Origin: Actinacidiphila sp. DG2A-62
Lineage (GTDB): Bacteria; Actinomycetota; Actinomycetes; Streptomycetales; Streptomycetaceae
NCBI RefSeq assembly: GCF_035825295.1
Contig: NZ_JAYMGI010000002.1
Location: 5,385,501 to 5,449,500, forward strand
Direction: 5' to 3'
DNA length: 64,000 nucleotides
Under the pieces are notes generated by a model that was given only the letters and a program-made list of their open reading frames with translations, was not told the origin of the DNA and ran no database searches. The first letter of the stretch is position 1. Each line of letters begins with the position of its first letter. A program made the translations under genes and the position numbers. Shown here in pieces: positions 1 through 12,197 of the stretch.

Positions 1-296
1 CGGGCTACAGCAAGCAGTTGGAGATCAGCGGGGTCGGCTACCGCGTCCAGGCGAAGGGCTCCAACCTGGAGTTCGCGCTCGGCTACAGCCACCCGATCCT
101 CGTCGAGGCCCCCGAGGGCATCTCCTTCAAGGTCGAGAACCCGACCAAGTTCTCGGTCGAGGGAATCGACAAGCAGAAGGTCGGCGAGGTGGCGGCGAAC
201 ATCCGCAAGCTCCGCAAGCCCGACCCGTACAAGGCCAAGGGCGTGCGGTACGCCGGCGAGGTCATCCGCCGCAAGGTCGGAAAGGCTGGTAAGTAG
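1..296 (+). CDS. rplF: 50S ribosomal protein L6, C-terminal part (5' end outside window)
   Basis: The reading frame is open from base 3 and ends at TAG 294-296, leaving about 97 residues of a protein that is normally near 180. What remains is the second L6 domain, with the [10 protein letters not shown] strand near the start and the basic tail ending KVGKAGK. L6 binds 23S rRNA near the base of the L7/L12 stalk. The gene is followed two bases later by rplR, as expected in the spc operon. A TTG at 18 could be mistaken for a start, but the conserved frame continues upstream of it, so the gene is cut by the window edge. Confidence 0.95.
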   Translation, partial: GYSKQLEISGVGYRVQAKGSNLEFALGYSHPILVEAPEGISFKVENPTKFSVEGIDKQKVGEVAANIRKLRKPDPYKAKGVRYAGEVIRRKVGKAGK

Positions 297-298
297 CC

Positions 299-682
299 AT
301 GGCATACGGTGTGAAGATCGCCAAGGGCACGGCGTACAAGCCCACCGCGCGCAAGCGCCGGCACATCCGCGTGCGCAAGCGCATCTCGGGCACCGCCGAG
401 CGTCCCCGCCTGGTGGTGACGCGGTCCAACCGCGGCATCGTGGCCCAGGTCATCGACGACCTGGCCGGTCACACGCTCGCGTCCGCGTCGACCCTCGACG
501 CGTCCATCCGCGGCGGCGAAGGCGACAAGAGCGCCAAGGCCCAGCAGGTCGGCCAGCTCGTGGCCGAGCGTGCGAAGGCCAAGGGCATCGAGGCCGTCGT
601 GTTCGACCGCGGCGGCAACCAGTACGCGGGGCGCATCGCCGCCCTCGCGGACGCCGCCCGCGAAGCGGGTCTGAAGTTCTGA
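299..682 (+). CDS. rplR: 50S ribosomal protein L18
   Basis: A 127-residue protein starting [10 protein letters not shown], with the conserved basic N-terminal segment [15 protein letters not shown] and the downstream core containing [18 protein letters not shown] that is typical of L18. L18 binds 5S rRNA in the central protuberance of the large subunit. The ATG begins two bases after the rplF stop, so its ribosome binding site lies inside the end of rplF and the two are probably translationally coupled. Length is normal for actinobacterial L18. Confidence 0.97.
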   Translation: MAYGVKIAKGTAYKPTARKRRHIRVRKRISGTAERPRLVVTRSNRGIVAQVIDDLAGHTLASASTLDASIRGGEGDKSAKAQQVGQLVAERAKAKGIEAVVFDRGGNQYAGRIAALADAAREAGLKF

Positions 683-758
683 CCCGCCCGTCGCCGCAGC
701 GGCCCCGGTCGCTGTGTGCAGCTGCGGACAACGCGATCAACGAGGAGAGGTAATTCCA

Positions 759-1364
759 ATGGCTGGACCCCAGCGCCGCGGAAGCGGTGCCGGTGGCGGC
801 GAGCGACGGGACCGCAGGGACCGGCGGGACGGCGGCCAGCAGGCCGAGAAGACCGCTTATGTCGAGCGTGTCGTCGCGATCAACCGCGTCGCCAAGGTAG
901 TGAAGGGCGGTCGCCGCTTCAGCTTCACCGCGCTCGTCGTGGTGGGTGACGGCGACGGCACCGTCGGTGTCGGCTACGGCAAGGCCAAGGAGGTGCCGGC
1001 CGCCATCGCCAAGGGTGTGGAGGAGGCCAAGAAGCACTTCTTCAAGGTCCCCCGCATCCAGGGCACCATCCCGCACCCGATCCAGGGCGAGAAGGCCGCG
1101 GGCGTCGTGCTGCTCAAGCCGGCGTCCCCCGGTACCGGTGTGATCGCCGGTGGCCCGGTGCGCGCCGTGCTGGAGTGCGCGGGCATCCACGACGTGCTGT
1201 CCAAGAGCCTCGGCTCGGACAACGCGATCAACATCGTGCACGCCACGGTGGCGGCGCTCCAGGGCCTGCAGCGGCCCGAGGAGATCGCGGCCCGCCGCGG
1301 CCTGCCGATCGAGGACGTCGCGCCGGCGGCCCTGCTGCGTGCGCGTGCCGGGGTGGGTGTGTGA
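759..1364 (+). CDS. rpsE: 30S ribosomal protein S5
   Basis: 201 residues from ATG 759, chosen because GAGGAGAGG at 742-750 sits about 8 bases upstream; the frame is open a little further upstream (714) but without support. A Gly/Arg-rich N-terminus ([10 protein letters not shown]...) precedes the double-stranded RNA-binding-like S5 domain ([19 protein letters not shown]) and the C-terminal domain ([16 protein letters not shown]). S5 acts in decoding fidelity with S4. The stop TGA overlaps the rpmD start as TGATG, indicating coupling. Confidence 0.97.
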   Translation: MAGPQRRGSGAGGGERRDRRDRRDGGQQAEKTAYVERVVAINRVAKVVKGGRRFSFTALVVVGDGDGTVGVGYGKAKEVPAAIAKGVEEAKKHFFKVPRIQGTIPHPIQGEKAAGVVLLKPASPGTGVIAGGPVRAVLECAGIHDVLSKSLGSDNAINIVHATVAALQGLQRPEEIAARRGLPIEDVAPAALLRARAGVGV

Positions 1365-1546
1365 TGGCTCGTCTCAAGGTCACGCAGACCAAGTCCTACA
1401 TCGGCAGCAAGCAGAACCACCGTGACACCCTGCGTTCGCTCGGGCTCAAGCGCCTGCACGACGTCGTGGTCAAGGAGGACCGCCCGGAGATCCGCGGCAT
1501 GGTCCACACCGTCCGCCACCTCGTCACGGTCGAGGAGGTCGACTGA
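1364..1546 (+). CDS. rpmD: 50S ribosomal protein L30
   Basis: A 60-residue protein, [20 protein letters not shown]..., with the L30/L7 ferredoxin-like fold sequence and the ending [10 protein letters not shown] usual in Streptomyces. Its ATG shares one base with the rpsE stop codon (TGATG), and the next gene rplO starts two bases after its own stop. It carries no ribosome binding site of its own outside rpsE, so expression should depend on read-through of the operon. Longer in-frame extensions upstream lie inside rpsE and are not used. Confidence 0.96.
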   Translation: MARLKVTQTKSYIGSKQNHRDTLRSLGLKRLHDVVVKEDRPEIRGMVHTVRHLVTVEEVD

Positions 1547-1548
1547 TC

Positions 1549-2001
1549 ATGGGTGACAACCCGATCAAGATCCACAACCTCCGTCCCGCCCCGGGCGCCA
1601 AGACCGCCAAGACCCGCGTGGGTCGCGGCGAGGCGTCCAAGGGCAAGACGGCCGGTCGTGGCACCAAGGGCACCAAGGCCCGCTACCAGGTTCCGGAGCG
1701 CTTCGAGGGCGGGCAGATGCCCCTCCACATGCGGCTCCCGAAGCTCAAGGGCTTCAAGAACCCGTTCCGCACCGAGTACCAGGTCGTCAACCTGGACAAG
1801 CTCGCCTCCCTCTACCCCGAGGGCGGCGAGGTGACCGTGGCCGACCTGGTCGCCAAGGGCGCCGTGCGGAAGAACCAGCTCGTCAAGGTGCTCGGCACCG
1901 GCGAGATCTCCGTCGCGCTGCAGGTGACCGTGGACGCGGCCTCCGGCTCCGCCAAGGAGAAGATCGCCGCCGCCGGCGGCACCGTCACCGAGCTCGTCTG
2001 A
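1549..2001 (+). CDS. rplO: 50S ribosomal protein L15
   Basis: 150 residues. The N-terminal extension rich in Gly and Lys ([18 protein letters not shown], then [20 protein letters not shown]) is the classic rRNA-penetrating tail of L15, followed by the globular domain ([20 protein letters not shown]) and a final domain ending [11 protein letters not shown]15 assembles late into the 50S subunit. The start is two bases after rpmD, and the gene is followed by a strong hairpin, so this part of the operon may end or be attenuated here before secY. Confidence 0.97.
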   Translation: MGDNPIKIHNLRPAPGAKTAKTRVGRGEASKGKTAGRGTKGTKARYQVPERFEGGQMPLHMRLPKLKGFKNPFRTEYQVVNLDKLASLYPEGGEVTVADLVAKGAVRKNQLVKVLGTGEISVALQVTVDAASGSAKEKIAAAGGTVTELV

Positions 2002-2017
2002 GCCCGGTGCGACACCC

Positions 2018-2054
2018 GACCGGGGACGCCCAGTACCAGGGGGCGTCCCCGGTC
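2018..2054 (+). terminator. Hairpin terminator/attenuator after rplO
   Basis: A perfect 14-bp stem: arms at 2018-2031 (GACCGGGGACGCCC) and 2041-2054, separated by a 9-base loop, followed by a moderately T-rich GTTCTCTGT. It lies 17 bases after the rplO stop in a 222-base gap before secY. The structure is seen directly; that it terminates part of the spc operon transcript is inference. The remaining 170 bases before secY show no other clear structure. Confidence 0.7.
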
Positions 2055-2223
2055 GTTCTCTGTCCGAGAGGGCTGTGACCGGTCTCTCCCGACCGGATCG
2101 GCAGCCGGGGGAGACGCGTCATTCCACCCAGGGCCGCCTCGCCGGTAAGGTGGCTCACGCTGCTCGTTTCCCAACCCCACCAGACCGTCCTTCCGCCGTG
2201 GCGCGGGGGGTGCAGGAGGCACC

Positions 2224-5125
<2,902 letters not shown>

Positions 5126-5192
5126 GACCGCCGCATAATGATCACCCAGCGTGGGCATACTCCCTGATTTCGTGTTTCCGGCAGCGGTGCCG

Positions 5193-5198
5193 TAGACT
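5193..5198 (+). promoter_or_regulatory. Possible -10 element upstream of infA
   Basis: TAGACT at 5193-5198 lies in an unusually A/T-containing stretch of the 143-base map-infA gap and matches the TANNNT pattern of vegetative Streptomyces promoters. No clear TTGNNN element stands 17-18 bases upstream, so support is modest. A promoter here would let infA-rpmJ and the alpha operon be transcribed separately from the spc operon. Confidence 0.35.
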
Positions 5199-5268
5199 CA
5201 TACGTCGGCCCCGCGTGTCTTCCGGCATGTCCGGAGCCGACCCCGGTAGCCGATCCCGAAAGCAGGAC

Positions 5269-5490
5269 ATGGCAAAGAAGCAAGGAGCCATCGAAATCGA
5301 GGGCACCGTGATCGAGTCTCTGCCGAACGCGATGTTCAAGGTGGAGCTGCAGAACGGTCACAAGGTCCTCGCGCACATCAGCGGCAAGATGCGGATGCAC
5401 TACATCCGTATCCTCCCCGATGACCGGGTCGTGGTGGAGCTGTCTCCCTACGACCTCACGCGCGGACGGATCGTCTACCGATACAAGTAG
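5269..5490 (+). CDS. infA: Translation initiation factor IF-1
   Basis: 73 residues, [20 protein letters not shown]..., a single S1/OB-fold domain containing [20 protein letters not shown] and ending [11 protein letters not shown], the near-invariant IF-1 sequence. IF-1 occupies the ribosomal A site during initiation. The ATG was chosen from the conserved N-terminus; in-frame codons continue upstream into the map region without coding sense. rpmJ follows 28 bases later, the standard infA-rpmJ-rpsM order. Confidence 0.97.
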   Translation: MAKKQGAIEIEGTVIESLPNAMFKVELQNGHKVLAHISGKMRMHYIRILPDDRVVVELSPYDLTRGRIVYRYK

Positions 5491-5518
5491 ATCTCACGAC
5501 CCGGAGAACCTTAAGTCC

Positions 5519-5632
5519 ATGAAGGTCAAGCCGAGCGTCAAGAAGATCTGCGACAAGTGCAAGGTGATCCGCCGCCACGGCAGGGTCATGGTCATCTGCG
5601 ACAACCTGCGCCACAAGCAGCGCCAGGGCTGA
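5519..5632 (+). CDS. rpmJ: 50S ribosomal protein L36 (zinc-ribbon form)
   Basis: A 37-residue protein, [20 protein letters not shown]..., with the zinc ligands C-X2-C-X12-C-X4-H intact, so this is the zinc-binding (C+) paralogue rather than the zinc-independent spare found in many Streptomyces. L36 stabilises the 23S rRNA near the peptidyl-transferase arm. A GGAGAA lies about 9 bases upstream of the ATG. A 193-base gap without evident genes separates it from rpsM. Confidence 0.97.
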   Translation: MKVKPSVKKICDKCKVIRRHGRVMVICDNLRHKQRQG

Positions 5633-5825
5633 CGCACGCCGACCTCCTGCACTCCCGCAGACTTCGCGCGACGCACACACGTACATACGCAGCACCCGTC
5701 GTCCCACCCGAGCACCACCGGGGCGACGACACCCCCGGAGGAGGCCGGGGACCCGTGCCGTACCTGATACGGCGGCCGGGAGCCGGTGCTGCGGAAGACC
5801 TCCGCAACCATCAGGAGCCAAGGAA

Positions 5826-6206
5826 ATGGCACGCCTTTCAGGCGTTGACCTCCCGCGTGAGAAGCGCGTGGAGATCGCCCTCACCTACGTCTTCGGCATC
5901 GGGCGCTCGCTCTCCCAGCAGGTGCTGAAGGAGACCGGTGTGAACCCGGACACCCGCGTCCGCGACCTTGCCGAGGAAGACCTCGTCAAGCTGCGCGAGT
6001 ACGTGGACGCCAACCTCAAGACCGAGGGCGACCTCCGTCGTGAGATCCAGGCCGACATCCGCCGCAAGGTCGAGATCGGCTGCTACCAGGGCCTGCGCCA
6101 CCGCCGCGGCCTGCCGGTCCACGGCCAGCGCACTCACACCAACGCCCGCACCCGCAAGGGCCCGCGTCGCGCCATCGCCGGCAAGAAGAAGCCGGGCAAG
6201 AAGTAG
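5826..6206 (+). CDS. rpsM: 30S ribosomal protein S13
   Basis: 126 residues starting [20 protein letters not shown], with the helix-two-turn-helix core and the basic C-terminal tail ([19 protein letters not shown], then KKKPGKK) that contacts 16S rRNA and tRNAs at the A and P sites. It opens the alpha operon rpsM-rpsK-rpsD-rpoA-rplQ. AGGAGCCAAGG precedes the ATG. The upstream gap contains several short GC hairpins but no promoter I can call with confidence. Confidence 0.97.
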   Translation: MARLSGVDLPREKRVEIALTYVFGIGRSLSQQVLKETGVNPDTRVRDLAEEDLVKLREYVDANLKTEGDLRREIQADIRRKVEIGCYQGLRHRRGLPVHGQRTHTNARTRKGPRRAIAGKKKPGKK

Positions 6207-6275
6207 TCCTCAGCGGACCACCCATCAGCGGTCTTCGCTGTAGGACCGACCACCTCCACCGGGAGAAACCAGGAC

Positions 6276-6680
6276 ATGCCTCCTAAGGGCCGTCAGGGCG
6301 CAGTCAAGAAGGTGCGCCGCAAGGAAAAGAAGAACGTCGCTCACGGGCACGCCCACATCAAGAGCACGTTCAACAACACCATCGTCTCGATCACCGACCC
6401 GCAGGGCAACGTGATCTCCTGGGCCTCCGCCGGCCACGTCGGCTTCAAGGGCTCGCGCAAGTCCACCCCCTTCGCCGCGCAGATGGCCGCCGAGTCGGCC
6501 GCCCGCCGCGCGCAGGAGCACGGCATGCGCAAGGTGGACGTCTTCGTGAAGGGTCCCGGCTCCGGCCGCGAGACCGCGATCCGCTCGCTCCAGGCCACCG
6601 GCCTGGAGGTCGGCTCCATCCAGGACGTCACCCCGACCCCGCACAACGGCTGCCGCCCGCCGAAGCGCCGCCGCGTCTGA
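6276..6680 (+). CDS. rpsK: 30S ribosomal protein S11
   Basis: 134 residues, [20 protein letters not shown]..., with the S11 core ([18 protein letters not shown] and [20 protein letters not shown]) and the conserved C-terminus [16 protein letters not shown]11 forms part of the platform of the small subunit and the Shine-Dalgarno helix binding site. GGGAGAAACC lies upstream of the ATG. Spacing to rpsM (69 bases) and rpsD (26 bases) fits one transcript. Confidence 0.97.
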   Translation: MPPKGRQGAVKKVRRKEKKNVAHGHAHIKSTFNNTIVSITDPQGNVISWASAGHVGFKGSRKSTPFAAQMAAESAARRAQEHGMRKVDVFVKGPGSGRETAIRSLQATGLEVGSIQDVTPTPHNGCRPPKRRRV

Positions 6681-6706
6681 CCAGCTGAAACAGGAGATAC
6701 ACGACA

Positions 6707-7333
6707 ATGGCGCGTTACACCGGGGCCGACTGCAAGCGTTGCCGTCGGGAGAAGCAGAAGCTCTTTCTCAAGGGAGCCAAGTGCGAGAGCGCGAAGTGCC
6801 CGATCGAGATCCGTCCTTACCCCCCGGGTGAGCACGGACGCGGGCGCACCAAGGACAGCGAGTACCTGCTCCAGCTTCGCGAGAAGCAGAAGTGCGCGCG
6901 GATCTACGGTGTCCTCGAGAAGCAGTTCGTGAACTACTACAAGGAAGCGAACCAGAAGACCGGCAAGACCGGTGAGAACCTTCTGCGCATCCTTGAGACC
7001 CGCCTCGACAACGTGGTGTACCGGGCCGGCTTCGCCAAGTCCCGCGACCACGCCCGTCAGCTGGTCCGGCACGGACACATCACCGTCAACGGCCGCAAGA
7101 CCGACATCCCGTCGGCCCGCGTCGCCGTGAACGACATCGTCGAGGTCCGCGAGTCCTCCCGCAACCTGGTGCCCTTCCAGGTCGCCCAGGGCGAGGCCGG
7201 CGAGAAGACCGTGCCGGCGTGGCTGGAGGCCAACGCGGGCAAGCTGCGGATCCTCGTGCACAGCCTGCCCGAGCGCCAGGTCATCGACACCCAGGTGCAG
7301 GAGCAGCTGATCGTCGAGCTCTACTCCAAGTGA
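6707..7333 (+). CDS. rpsD: 30S ribosomal protein S4 (zinc-binding form)
   Basis: 208 residues. The N-terminal domain has cysteines at positions 9, 12, 26 and 31 (DCKRC, then KCESAKC), the zinc-finger type of S4, and a C-terminal S4 RNA-binding domain around RLDNVVYRAGFAKSRDHARQ and HGHITVNGRKTDIPS. S4 nucleates 30S assembly and in many bacteria represses its own operon by binding the mRNA. It lies in the alpha operon between rpsK and rpoA. Confidence 0.97.
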   Translation: MARYTGADCKRCRREKQKLFLKGAKCESAKCPIEIRPYPPGEHGRGRTKDSEYLLQLREKQKCARIYGVLEKQFVNYYKEANQKTGKTGENLLRILETRLDNVVYRAGFAKSRDHARQLVRHGHITVNGRKTDIPSARVAVNDIVEVRESSRNLVPFQVAQGEAGEKTVPAWLEANAGKLRILVHSLPERQVIDTQVQEQLIVELYSK

Positions 7334-7400
7334 TCTCGGCGTAGCCTCGTAGTACAGGGGGCGTCATATAGCGGGCGCCCACGACTGAAGGAACACAACC

Positions 7401-8423
7401 ATGCTGATCGCTCAGCGTCCCTCGTTGACCGAAGAGGTCGTCGACGAGTTCCGCTCCCGGTTCGTCATCGAGCCGCTGGAGCCGGGCTTCGGCTACACCC
7501 TCGGCAACTCCCTGCGCCGTACGCTGCTGTCCTCGATCCCGGGTGCGGCGGTCACGTCCATCCGCATCGACGGCGTCCTGCACGAGTTCACCACCGTGCC
7601 GGGCGTCAAGGAGGACGTCACCGACCTCATCCTGAACATCAAGCAGCTCGTGGTCTCCTCGGAGCACGACGAGCCGGTCGTGATGTACCTGCGCAAGCAG
7701 GGTCCGGGTGTGGTCACCGCGGCCGACATCGCCCCGCCGGCCGGCGTCGAGGTGCACAACCCCGACCTCGTGCTGGCGACGCTGAACGCCAAGGGCAAGC
7801 TGGAGATGGAGCTGACCGTCGAGCGCGGTCGCGGCTACGTCTCCGCGGTGCAGAACAAGCAGCAGGGCCAGGAGATCGGCCGCATCCCGGTCGACTCCAT
7901 CTACAGCCCGGTGCTCAAGGTCACCTACAAGGTCGAGGCGACCCGTGTCGAGCAGCGCACCGACTTCGACAAGCTGATCGTCGACGTCGAGACCAAGCAG
8001 GCGATGCGGCCGCGTGACGCCATGGCGTCGGCCGGCAAGACCCTGGTCGAGCTGTTCGGCCTGGCCCGCGAGCTGAACGTCGACGCCGAGGGCATCGACA
8101 TGGGCCCGTCCCCCACGGACGCCGCCCTGGCCGCGGACCTGGCGCTGCCGATCGAGGAGCTGGAGCTGACCGTCCGCTCCTACAACTGCCTCAAGCGCGA
8201 GGGCATCCACTCGGTGGGCGAGCTGGTGGCCCGCTCCGAGGCGGACCTGCTCGACATCCGCAACTTCGGCGCCAAGTCGATCGACGAGGTCAAGGCGAAG
8301 CTGGCCGGGATGGGCCTGGCGCTCAAGGACAGCCCGCCCGGATTCGACCCGACCGCCGCGGCCGACGCGTTCGGCGCGGACGACGACGTCGACGCCGGCT
8401 TCGCGGAGACCGAGCAGTACTGA
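7401..8423 (+). CDS. rpoA: RNA polymerase alpha subunit
   Basis: 340 residues. The N-terminal domain (about 1-230) includes the dimer and assembly signature [20 protein letters not shown]; the C-terminal domain (about 250-320) includes [20 protein letters not shown] and [17 protein letters not shown], which bind UP elements and activators. It ends in an acidic tail ([16 protein letters not shown]). Alpha dimerises to scaffold the beta and beta-prime subunits. The gene sits in its usual place between rpsD and rplQ. Confidence 0.98.
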   Translation: MLIAQRPSLTEEVVDEFRSRFVIEPLEPGFGYTLGNSLRRTLLSSIPGAAVTSIRIDGVLHEFTTVPGVKEDVTDLILNIKQLVVSSEHDEPVVMYLRKQGPGVVTAADIAPPAGVEVHNPDLVLATLNAKGKLEMELTVERGRGYVSAVQNKQQGQEIGRIPVDSIYSPVLKVTYKVEATRVEQRTDFDKLIVDVETKQAMRPRDAMASAGKTLVELFGLARELNVDAEGIDMGPSPTDAALAADLALPIEELELTVRSYNCLKREGIHSVGELVARSEADLLDIRNFGAKSIDEVKAKLAGMGLALKDSPPGFDPTAAADAFGADDDVDAGFAETEQY

Positions 8424-8546
8424 CCCCCTCGGGGGTGAGTTCCCCGCGCCCCCTGGGGCGCGGCCCATTCCGGGCCGGCGGCCGCCGGCCCGGACACTGA
8501 CACCGGTACCTGACACGGCCGGTGCAGCGGAGAAGGAGAAAGATCC
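8424..8546. repeat. rpoA-rplQ gap: 14-base core repeat and 24-bp perfect palindrome
   Basis: This 123-base gap holds three structures: a small hairpin ACCCCCTCGGGGGT at 8423-8436; an inverted copy of the window's 14-base repeat core (GTTCCCCGCGCCCC, 8439-8452); and a perfect 24-bp palindrome at 8470-8493 centred on GGCGGCCGCC. The palindrome could act as an attenuator or processing site between rpoA and rplQ. The rplQ ribosome binding site GGAGAAGGAG follows at 8530-8539. Confidence 0.75.
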
Positions 8547-9116
8547 ATGCCTCAGCCCGCCAAGGGCGCCCGTCTGGGCGGCAGCGCCGCGCACGAGAAG
8601 CTGCTCCTCGCGAACCTCGCGAAGTCGCTCTTCGAGCACGGCCGCATCACCACCACCGAGGCCAAGGCGCGCCGTCTGCGCCCGGTCGCGGAGCGCCTGA
8701 TCACCAAGGCGAAGAAGGGCGACATCCACAACCGTCGCCAGGTGCTGCAGCAGATCACCGACAAGGGGGTCGTGCACACGCTCTTCACCGAGATCGCGCC
8801 GCGGTACGAGAACCGCCCGGGTGGCTACACCCGCATCACCAAGATCGGCCCCCGTCGCGGCGACAACGCCCCGATGGCGGTCATCGAGCTGGTCGAGGCG
8901 CTGACCGTGCAGCAGACCGCGGTCAACGAGGCGGAGGCCGCCACCAAGCGCTCCGCCAAGGACCGCGCCGGCGACGAGGCCCTCGCGGACCTGAAGAAGG
9001 ACGCGGAGCCCAAGGACGCCGAGCCCGAGGACGCCAAGCCCGAGGCCGCCAAGCCCGAGGCCGCCGACGCGGCCGAGGACGCGGCCCCCGCGGACGAGGA
9101 GTCCAAGGACGCCTGA
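8547..9116 (+). CDS. rplQ: 50S ribosomal protein L17 with acidic C-terminal extension
   Basis: 189 residues. The first ~120 are canonical L17 ([37 protein letters not shown]). The remaining ~65 residues form a low-complexity tail of Glu/Asp/Lys/Ala/Pro with repeated [19 protein letters not shown] units, longer than the E. coli protein (about 127) but typical of Actinobacteria. L17 lies near the peptide exit tunnel. It is the last ribosomal gene of the alpha operon and is followed by a strong terminator-like hairpin. Confidence 0.96.
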   Translation: MPQPAKGARLGGSAAHEKLLLANLAKSLFEHGRITTTEAKARRLRPVAERLITKAKKGDIHNRRQVLQQITDKGVVHTLFTEIAPRYENRPGGYTRITKIGPRRGDNAPMAVIELVEALTVQQTAVNEAEAATKRSAKDRAGDEALADLKKDAEPKDAEPEDAKPEAAKPEAADAAEDAAPADEESKDA

Positions 9117-9144
9117 GCGTCCTCGTCCTGAACGACGGCAGGAG

Positions 9145-9179
9145 CGGGCCCGCACCCTTCACCAGGGGGTGCGGGCCCG
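9145..9179 (+). terminator. Hairpin after rplQ
   Basis: A perfect 13-bp stem, CGGGCCCGCACCC at 9145-9157 paired with 9167-9179, loop of 9 bases, 28 bases after the rplQ stop. It is well placed to end the alpha operon, although truA starts only 43 bases later and may be reached by partial read-through. There is no long T-tract, as usual in Streptomyces. Confidence 0.7.
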
Positions 9180-9222
9180 TTCCGCGTGACGAACCATCGG
9201 CAGCGAAGCGGTGAGGACAGGC

Positions 9223-10079
9223 GTGAGCGACGACCCCGCCCCCGGGTACGTACGGGTCCGGCTGGACCTGGGGTACGACGGGGGGACTTCTCCGGGTGGG
9301 CCAGGCAGCGTGAGCGGCGGACCGTCCAGGGGGAGCTGGAGGACGCGATCCGCACGGTGCTGCGGCTGGCCGAGCCGGTCGAGCTGACCGTGGCCGGACG
9401 CACCGACGCCGGTGTGCACGCCCGCGGCCAGGTCGCGCACGTCGACCTGCCGGCCGGGGTGTGGGAGGCCGAGGGCGGCCGGCTGCTGCGGCGGCTGGCG
9501 GGCCGGCTGCCGTGGGACGTACGGGTCTGGGACGCCACCCGCGCGCCGGCCGGCTTCAACGCCCGGTTCTCCGCGGTGTGGCGGCGCTACGCCTACCGGG
9601 TCGGGGACCACCCCGGCGGCGTGGACCCGCTGCTGCGCGGGCACGTGCTCTGGCACGACCGGCCGGTCGACGTCGAGGCGATGAACGCCGCCGCGCAGCT
9701 GCTGCTCGGCGAGCACGACTTCGCCGCCTACTGCAAGAAGCGCGAGGGCGCGACCACCATCCGCACCCTGATCGACCTGCACTGGCGGCGCACCCCGCAG
9801 GGGCTGGCGGAGGCGACCGTGCGGGCCGACGCGTTCTGCCACAACATGGTGCGCGCGCTGGTCGGCGCGATGATCCTGGTCGGCGACGGGCACCGTCCGG
9901 TGGGCTTCCCCGCCGAGGTGCTGGCCGGGCGGGTCCGGCACTCGGCGGTCAACGTGGTGCGGCCGCACGGCCTGACCCTGGAGGAGGTCGGCTACCCGGC
10001 CGACGCGGACCTGGCCGCGCGCAACCGCGAGGCGAGGAACCTGCGCACCCTGCCCGGCGCCCTCCCCGCCTGCTCCTGA
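9223..10079 (+). CDS. truA: tRNA pseudouridine(38-40) synthase TruA (frameshifted as sequenced)
   Basis: TruA converts uridines 38-40 of tRNA anticodon arms to pseudouridine. From GTG 9223 the start reads [20 protein letters not shown] and then loses frame in the G run at 9280-9285. The conserved continuation DFSGWARQ lies one frame over, so one G appears to be missing from the run. After that the gene is complete, including the catalytic Asp in [13 protein letters not shown] and the motif [11 protein letters not shown]. Corrected length is 285 residues, normal. An in-frame upstream start at 9186 would give an unrelated N-terminus and is not credible. The homopolymer context points to a sequencing error. 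Confidence 0.88.
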
Positions 10080-10100
10080 CCGCTCCTGATCCCTCCTGAT

Positions 10101-10120
10101 CGGGGGCCGCGCGGCCCCCG
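10101..10120. terminator. Bidirectional terminator between truA and the convergent gene
   Basis: CGGGGGCCGC at 10101-10110 and its exact complement at 10111-10120 form a perfect palindrome lying between two convergent stop codons (10079 and 10127). It can serve both strands. Confidence 0.7.
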
Positions 10121-10126
10121 GCGCGT

Positions 10127-11646
10127 TCAGTTGCGGGCCGGGTCGGCCGCCGCGGCGTCCTTGCCGCGCTGGATGATCCGCTGGAAGGCGAAGTTCGACG
10201 CGTCGTTGGCGGCGGTCAGCGCCGCGGTGTCGGTCGCCGTGATGGTCTTGCCGTTCTTCAGCCCGGCGATCGCGAAGTAGGCGTAGCGGCCGACCGAGTT
10301 GGAGGTCATCCGGCACGCCACCGCGTGGCAGAAGTCCTTGACGCCGCCGCCGTTGAGCGGGGCGAGGTACTGGGCGGTCTTGCGCAGCTTCGCCGCGTGC
10401 GCGGTGTCGTCGAAGACCGCGACGCCCACGGTGACCGCGACGCCGCCGGCGGTGTACGTCGTGCGGATCAGCCGGCGGCAGCCGTTCGCGGCGAGCGCCT
10501 GGGAGAGGGCCGAGCGCGCGCCGGCCGCGCAGGAGGTGGTGGTGCTCGCGGCGGTCTTGGCGTAGGGGTGGCCGTTCCACAGGAACTGCTTGCCCGGGAA
10601 GAGGGTGTTCGGCGTCAGCGGCGCCTTGTCCTTGGCCGCGGTGCCGATGTAGTCGAGCGGGTTCGCCGGGGGCGGCGGGGCGACGGAGGAGAACGTCGGC
10701 TCCGGCGGCAGCGACGCCTGGCTCGTGCCCGCGCCGGTGGAGCCGCTGGGCGAGACGGTCGCGGTGTCGGAGCTCTTGCCGGAGACGACGACGGCGGTGG
10801 CGACGCCGCCGGCTATCACGACCGTCGCGACTATGCCGCCGGTCAGCATCATGATCTTGCGCTTGCGGCGGCCCGAGGCCTCCTGCGCCTCGGCCAGCGC
10901 GCCCCAGTCCGGCGTGCCGGGGGAGGGGGCGCCGGGGCCGGCGGGGCCGCCGGGACCGGCGGGGCCCGCGCCGGGCGGGGTGGGCGGCGGGCCGGCCGGG
11001 GGCGGGGTCTGCGCGGCGGCGGCCGGCGGGCGGGCGGTCCAGGGCGCGGCCTGCGGCGCGCTCTGGGGCGCGGGGGCGGCCTGTGCGGGCGGCTGGGCGC
11101 TCTCGGGCGGCGCGGCCGGTGCCGGAGCCTGCTGCTGGGCGGCGCGCGCCGCCTGGGCCGCCTGAGCCGCTTGCACGGCCTGCTGGGCGCCCTCGCCGCG
11201 CGGGATCTGCGGGCGCTGCACGGCGTCCGCGGGGAGCCGCTGGGGGAGTCCGCCGGGGGTCTGCGGGGGCTGCGCCGCGGGGGGCTCCGGTGCCTGGGCC
11301 TGCGGCTGGGCCGGCCCTGCGGCTGGGGCTGACCTTGCGCCTGGGCCTGGGCGCTCTGCACGGACCACGCCTCGCCGATCTCCGGACCGGTGCCGGGACG
11401 CTGCGGGGTCGCGGGGGCGTTCCGCGCGGCCTGGGGCGACCACGCCTGGCCCTGCGCGGGTGCGGGCGGCGGCTCGTCCGCGGCGGGGGGCTGCGCGATG
11501 TACTGGCGCCGCGGGTCGTCCTGGGGCGAGGCGTGGCGTGGCTGCCGGCGGGAGGGGATGACGAGGCCCTCCAGGACCTCGCGGCTCTCCTCGGGGGCGC
11601 GGTCACGCGGTTCCTGCGGGGGCTGCGGCCCCGGCCCTTCACTCAT
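10127..11646 (-). CDS. Membrane-anchored protein of unknown function (frameshifted as sequenced)
   Basis: I do not recognise a named family. From ATG 11646 (MSEGPGPQPPQEPRD) comes a ~250-residue cytoplasmic region very rich in Pro, Gln and Ala, then one membrane segment (IMMLTGGIVATVVIAGGVAT) and a ~200-residue outer domain containing TLFPGKQFLWNGHPYAKTAA and three cysteines. The frame shifts at 11312-11317: QPQPQG continues as PAQPQAQAPEPP one frame over, consistent with one missing base. Corrected length is about 506 residues. Low-complexity N-termini of this kind are common on Streptomyces membrane proteins. It is convergent with truA and followed upstream by 551 bases without genes. Confidence 0.65.
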
Positions 11647-12197
11647 GCCGCGCATCATAGTGACCCCCGGCCCACCTCACGCTGGGCGCTCCGCTCCCCG
11701 CTTCCCGGCCCACCTCACGCTGGGCGCTCCGCTCCCCGCGTCCCCACGCTCGGCGTTCCCCCGACGCCCGACGTCGAGTCACCGGAGCCCGGCCCCCTTT
11801 CCCCCGGCACGTCAGCGCCGGACGCTGCCCCTCCGCGGCCCGGCTCCTCGTCGTCAGCTCGGCGCTGGGCGTGTTTATCAGGGGCGCGGGGAACTGCGCG
11901 AGCAACCCACCACCGGGCCGGTGGTCCGGAGCGAACCGATCTGCCCCTTCGGGCCGGTGACGACCTGCGGGCCGCTGGGGGTGCCTCCCAGGCGAAGCTC
12001 TGGGGGAGGCTGGTCGCGCAGTTCCCCGCGCCCCTGGGGTTGAGGTCCAGCGCCGAGCTGACGTACAACCGCGCACCAGCCAGCGCAGCGCCCAGCGCCG
12101 AGCTGACGTACAACCGCGCACCAGCCGGCGCAGCGCCCAGCGTCGTGCTGGGGAAAACGGGTTGGGGTGGGGGCGGCCCGGAGGGAGAATTCGGCGT
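11647..12197. other. 551-base intergenic region with tandem and structured repeats
   Basis: No gene is supported here. From left to right: a near-duplicate 'cccacctcacgctgggcg' type direct repeat at about 11667-11730; the large hairpin element at 11879-12037; and a 45-bp tandem repeat from about 12048 to 12145 (unit beginning CAGCGCCGAGCTGACGTACA, 2.2 copies). The ABC-F start follows at 12198, with GGAGGGAG at 12180-12187 as its ribosome binding site. I see no clear promoter for either flanking gene. Confidence 0.7.
11879..12037. repeat. Structured intergenic repeat, copy A (23-bp outer stem, three inner hairpins)
   Basis: The outer arms are 11880-11901 and 12014-12035, a perfect 22-bp inverted repeat extended by a C-G pair. 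Between them are CCACCGGGCCGGTGG (11908-11922), a CCCC-TTCG-GG type tetraloop hairpin near 11944-11953, and GCCTCCC paired with GGGAGGC (11983-12010 region). Bases 11879-11934 are identical over 56 positions to copy B at 44972-45027. It has no coding capacity of note. It may be a non-autonomous repeat, a structured RNA or a chromosomal structural element; the sequence does not decide. Confidence 0.75.
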
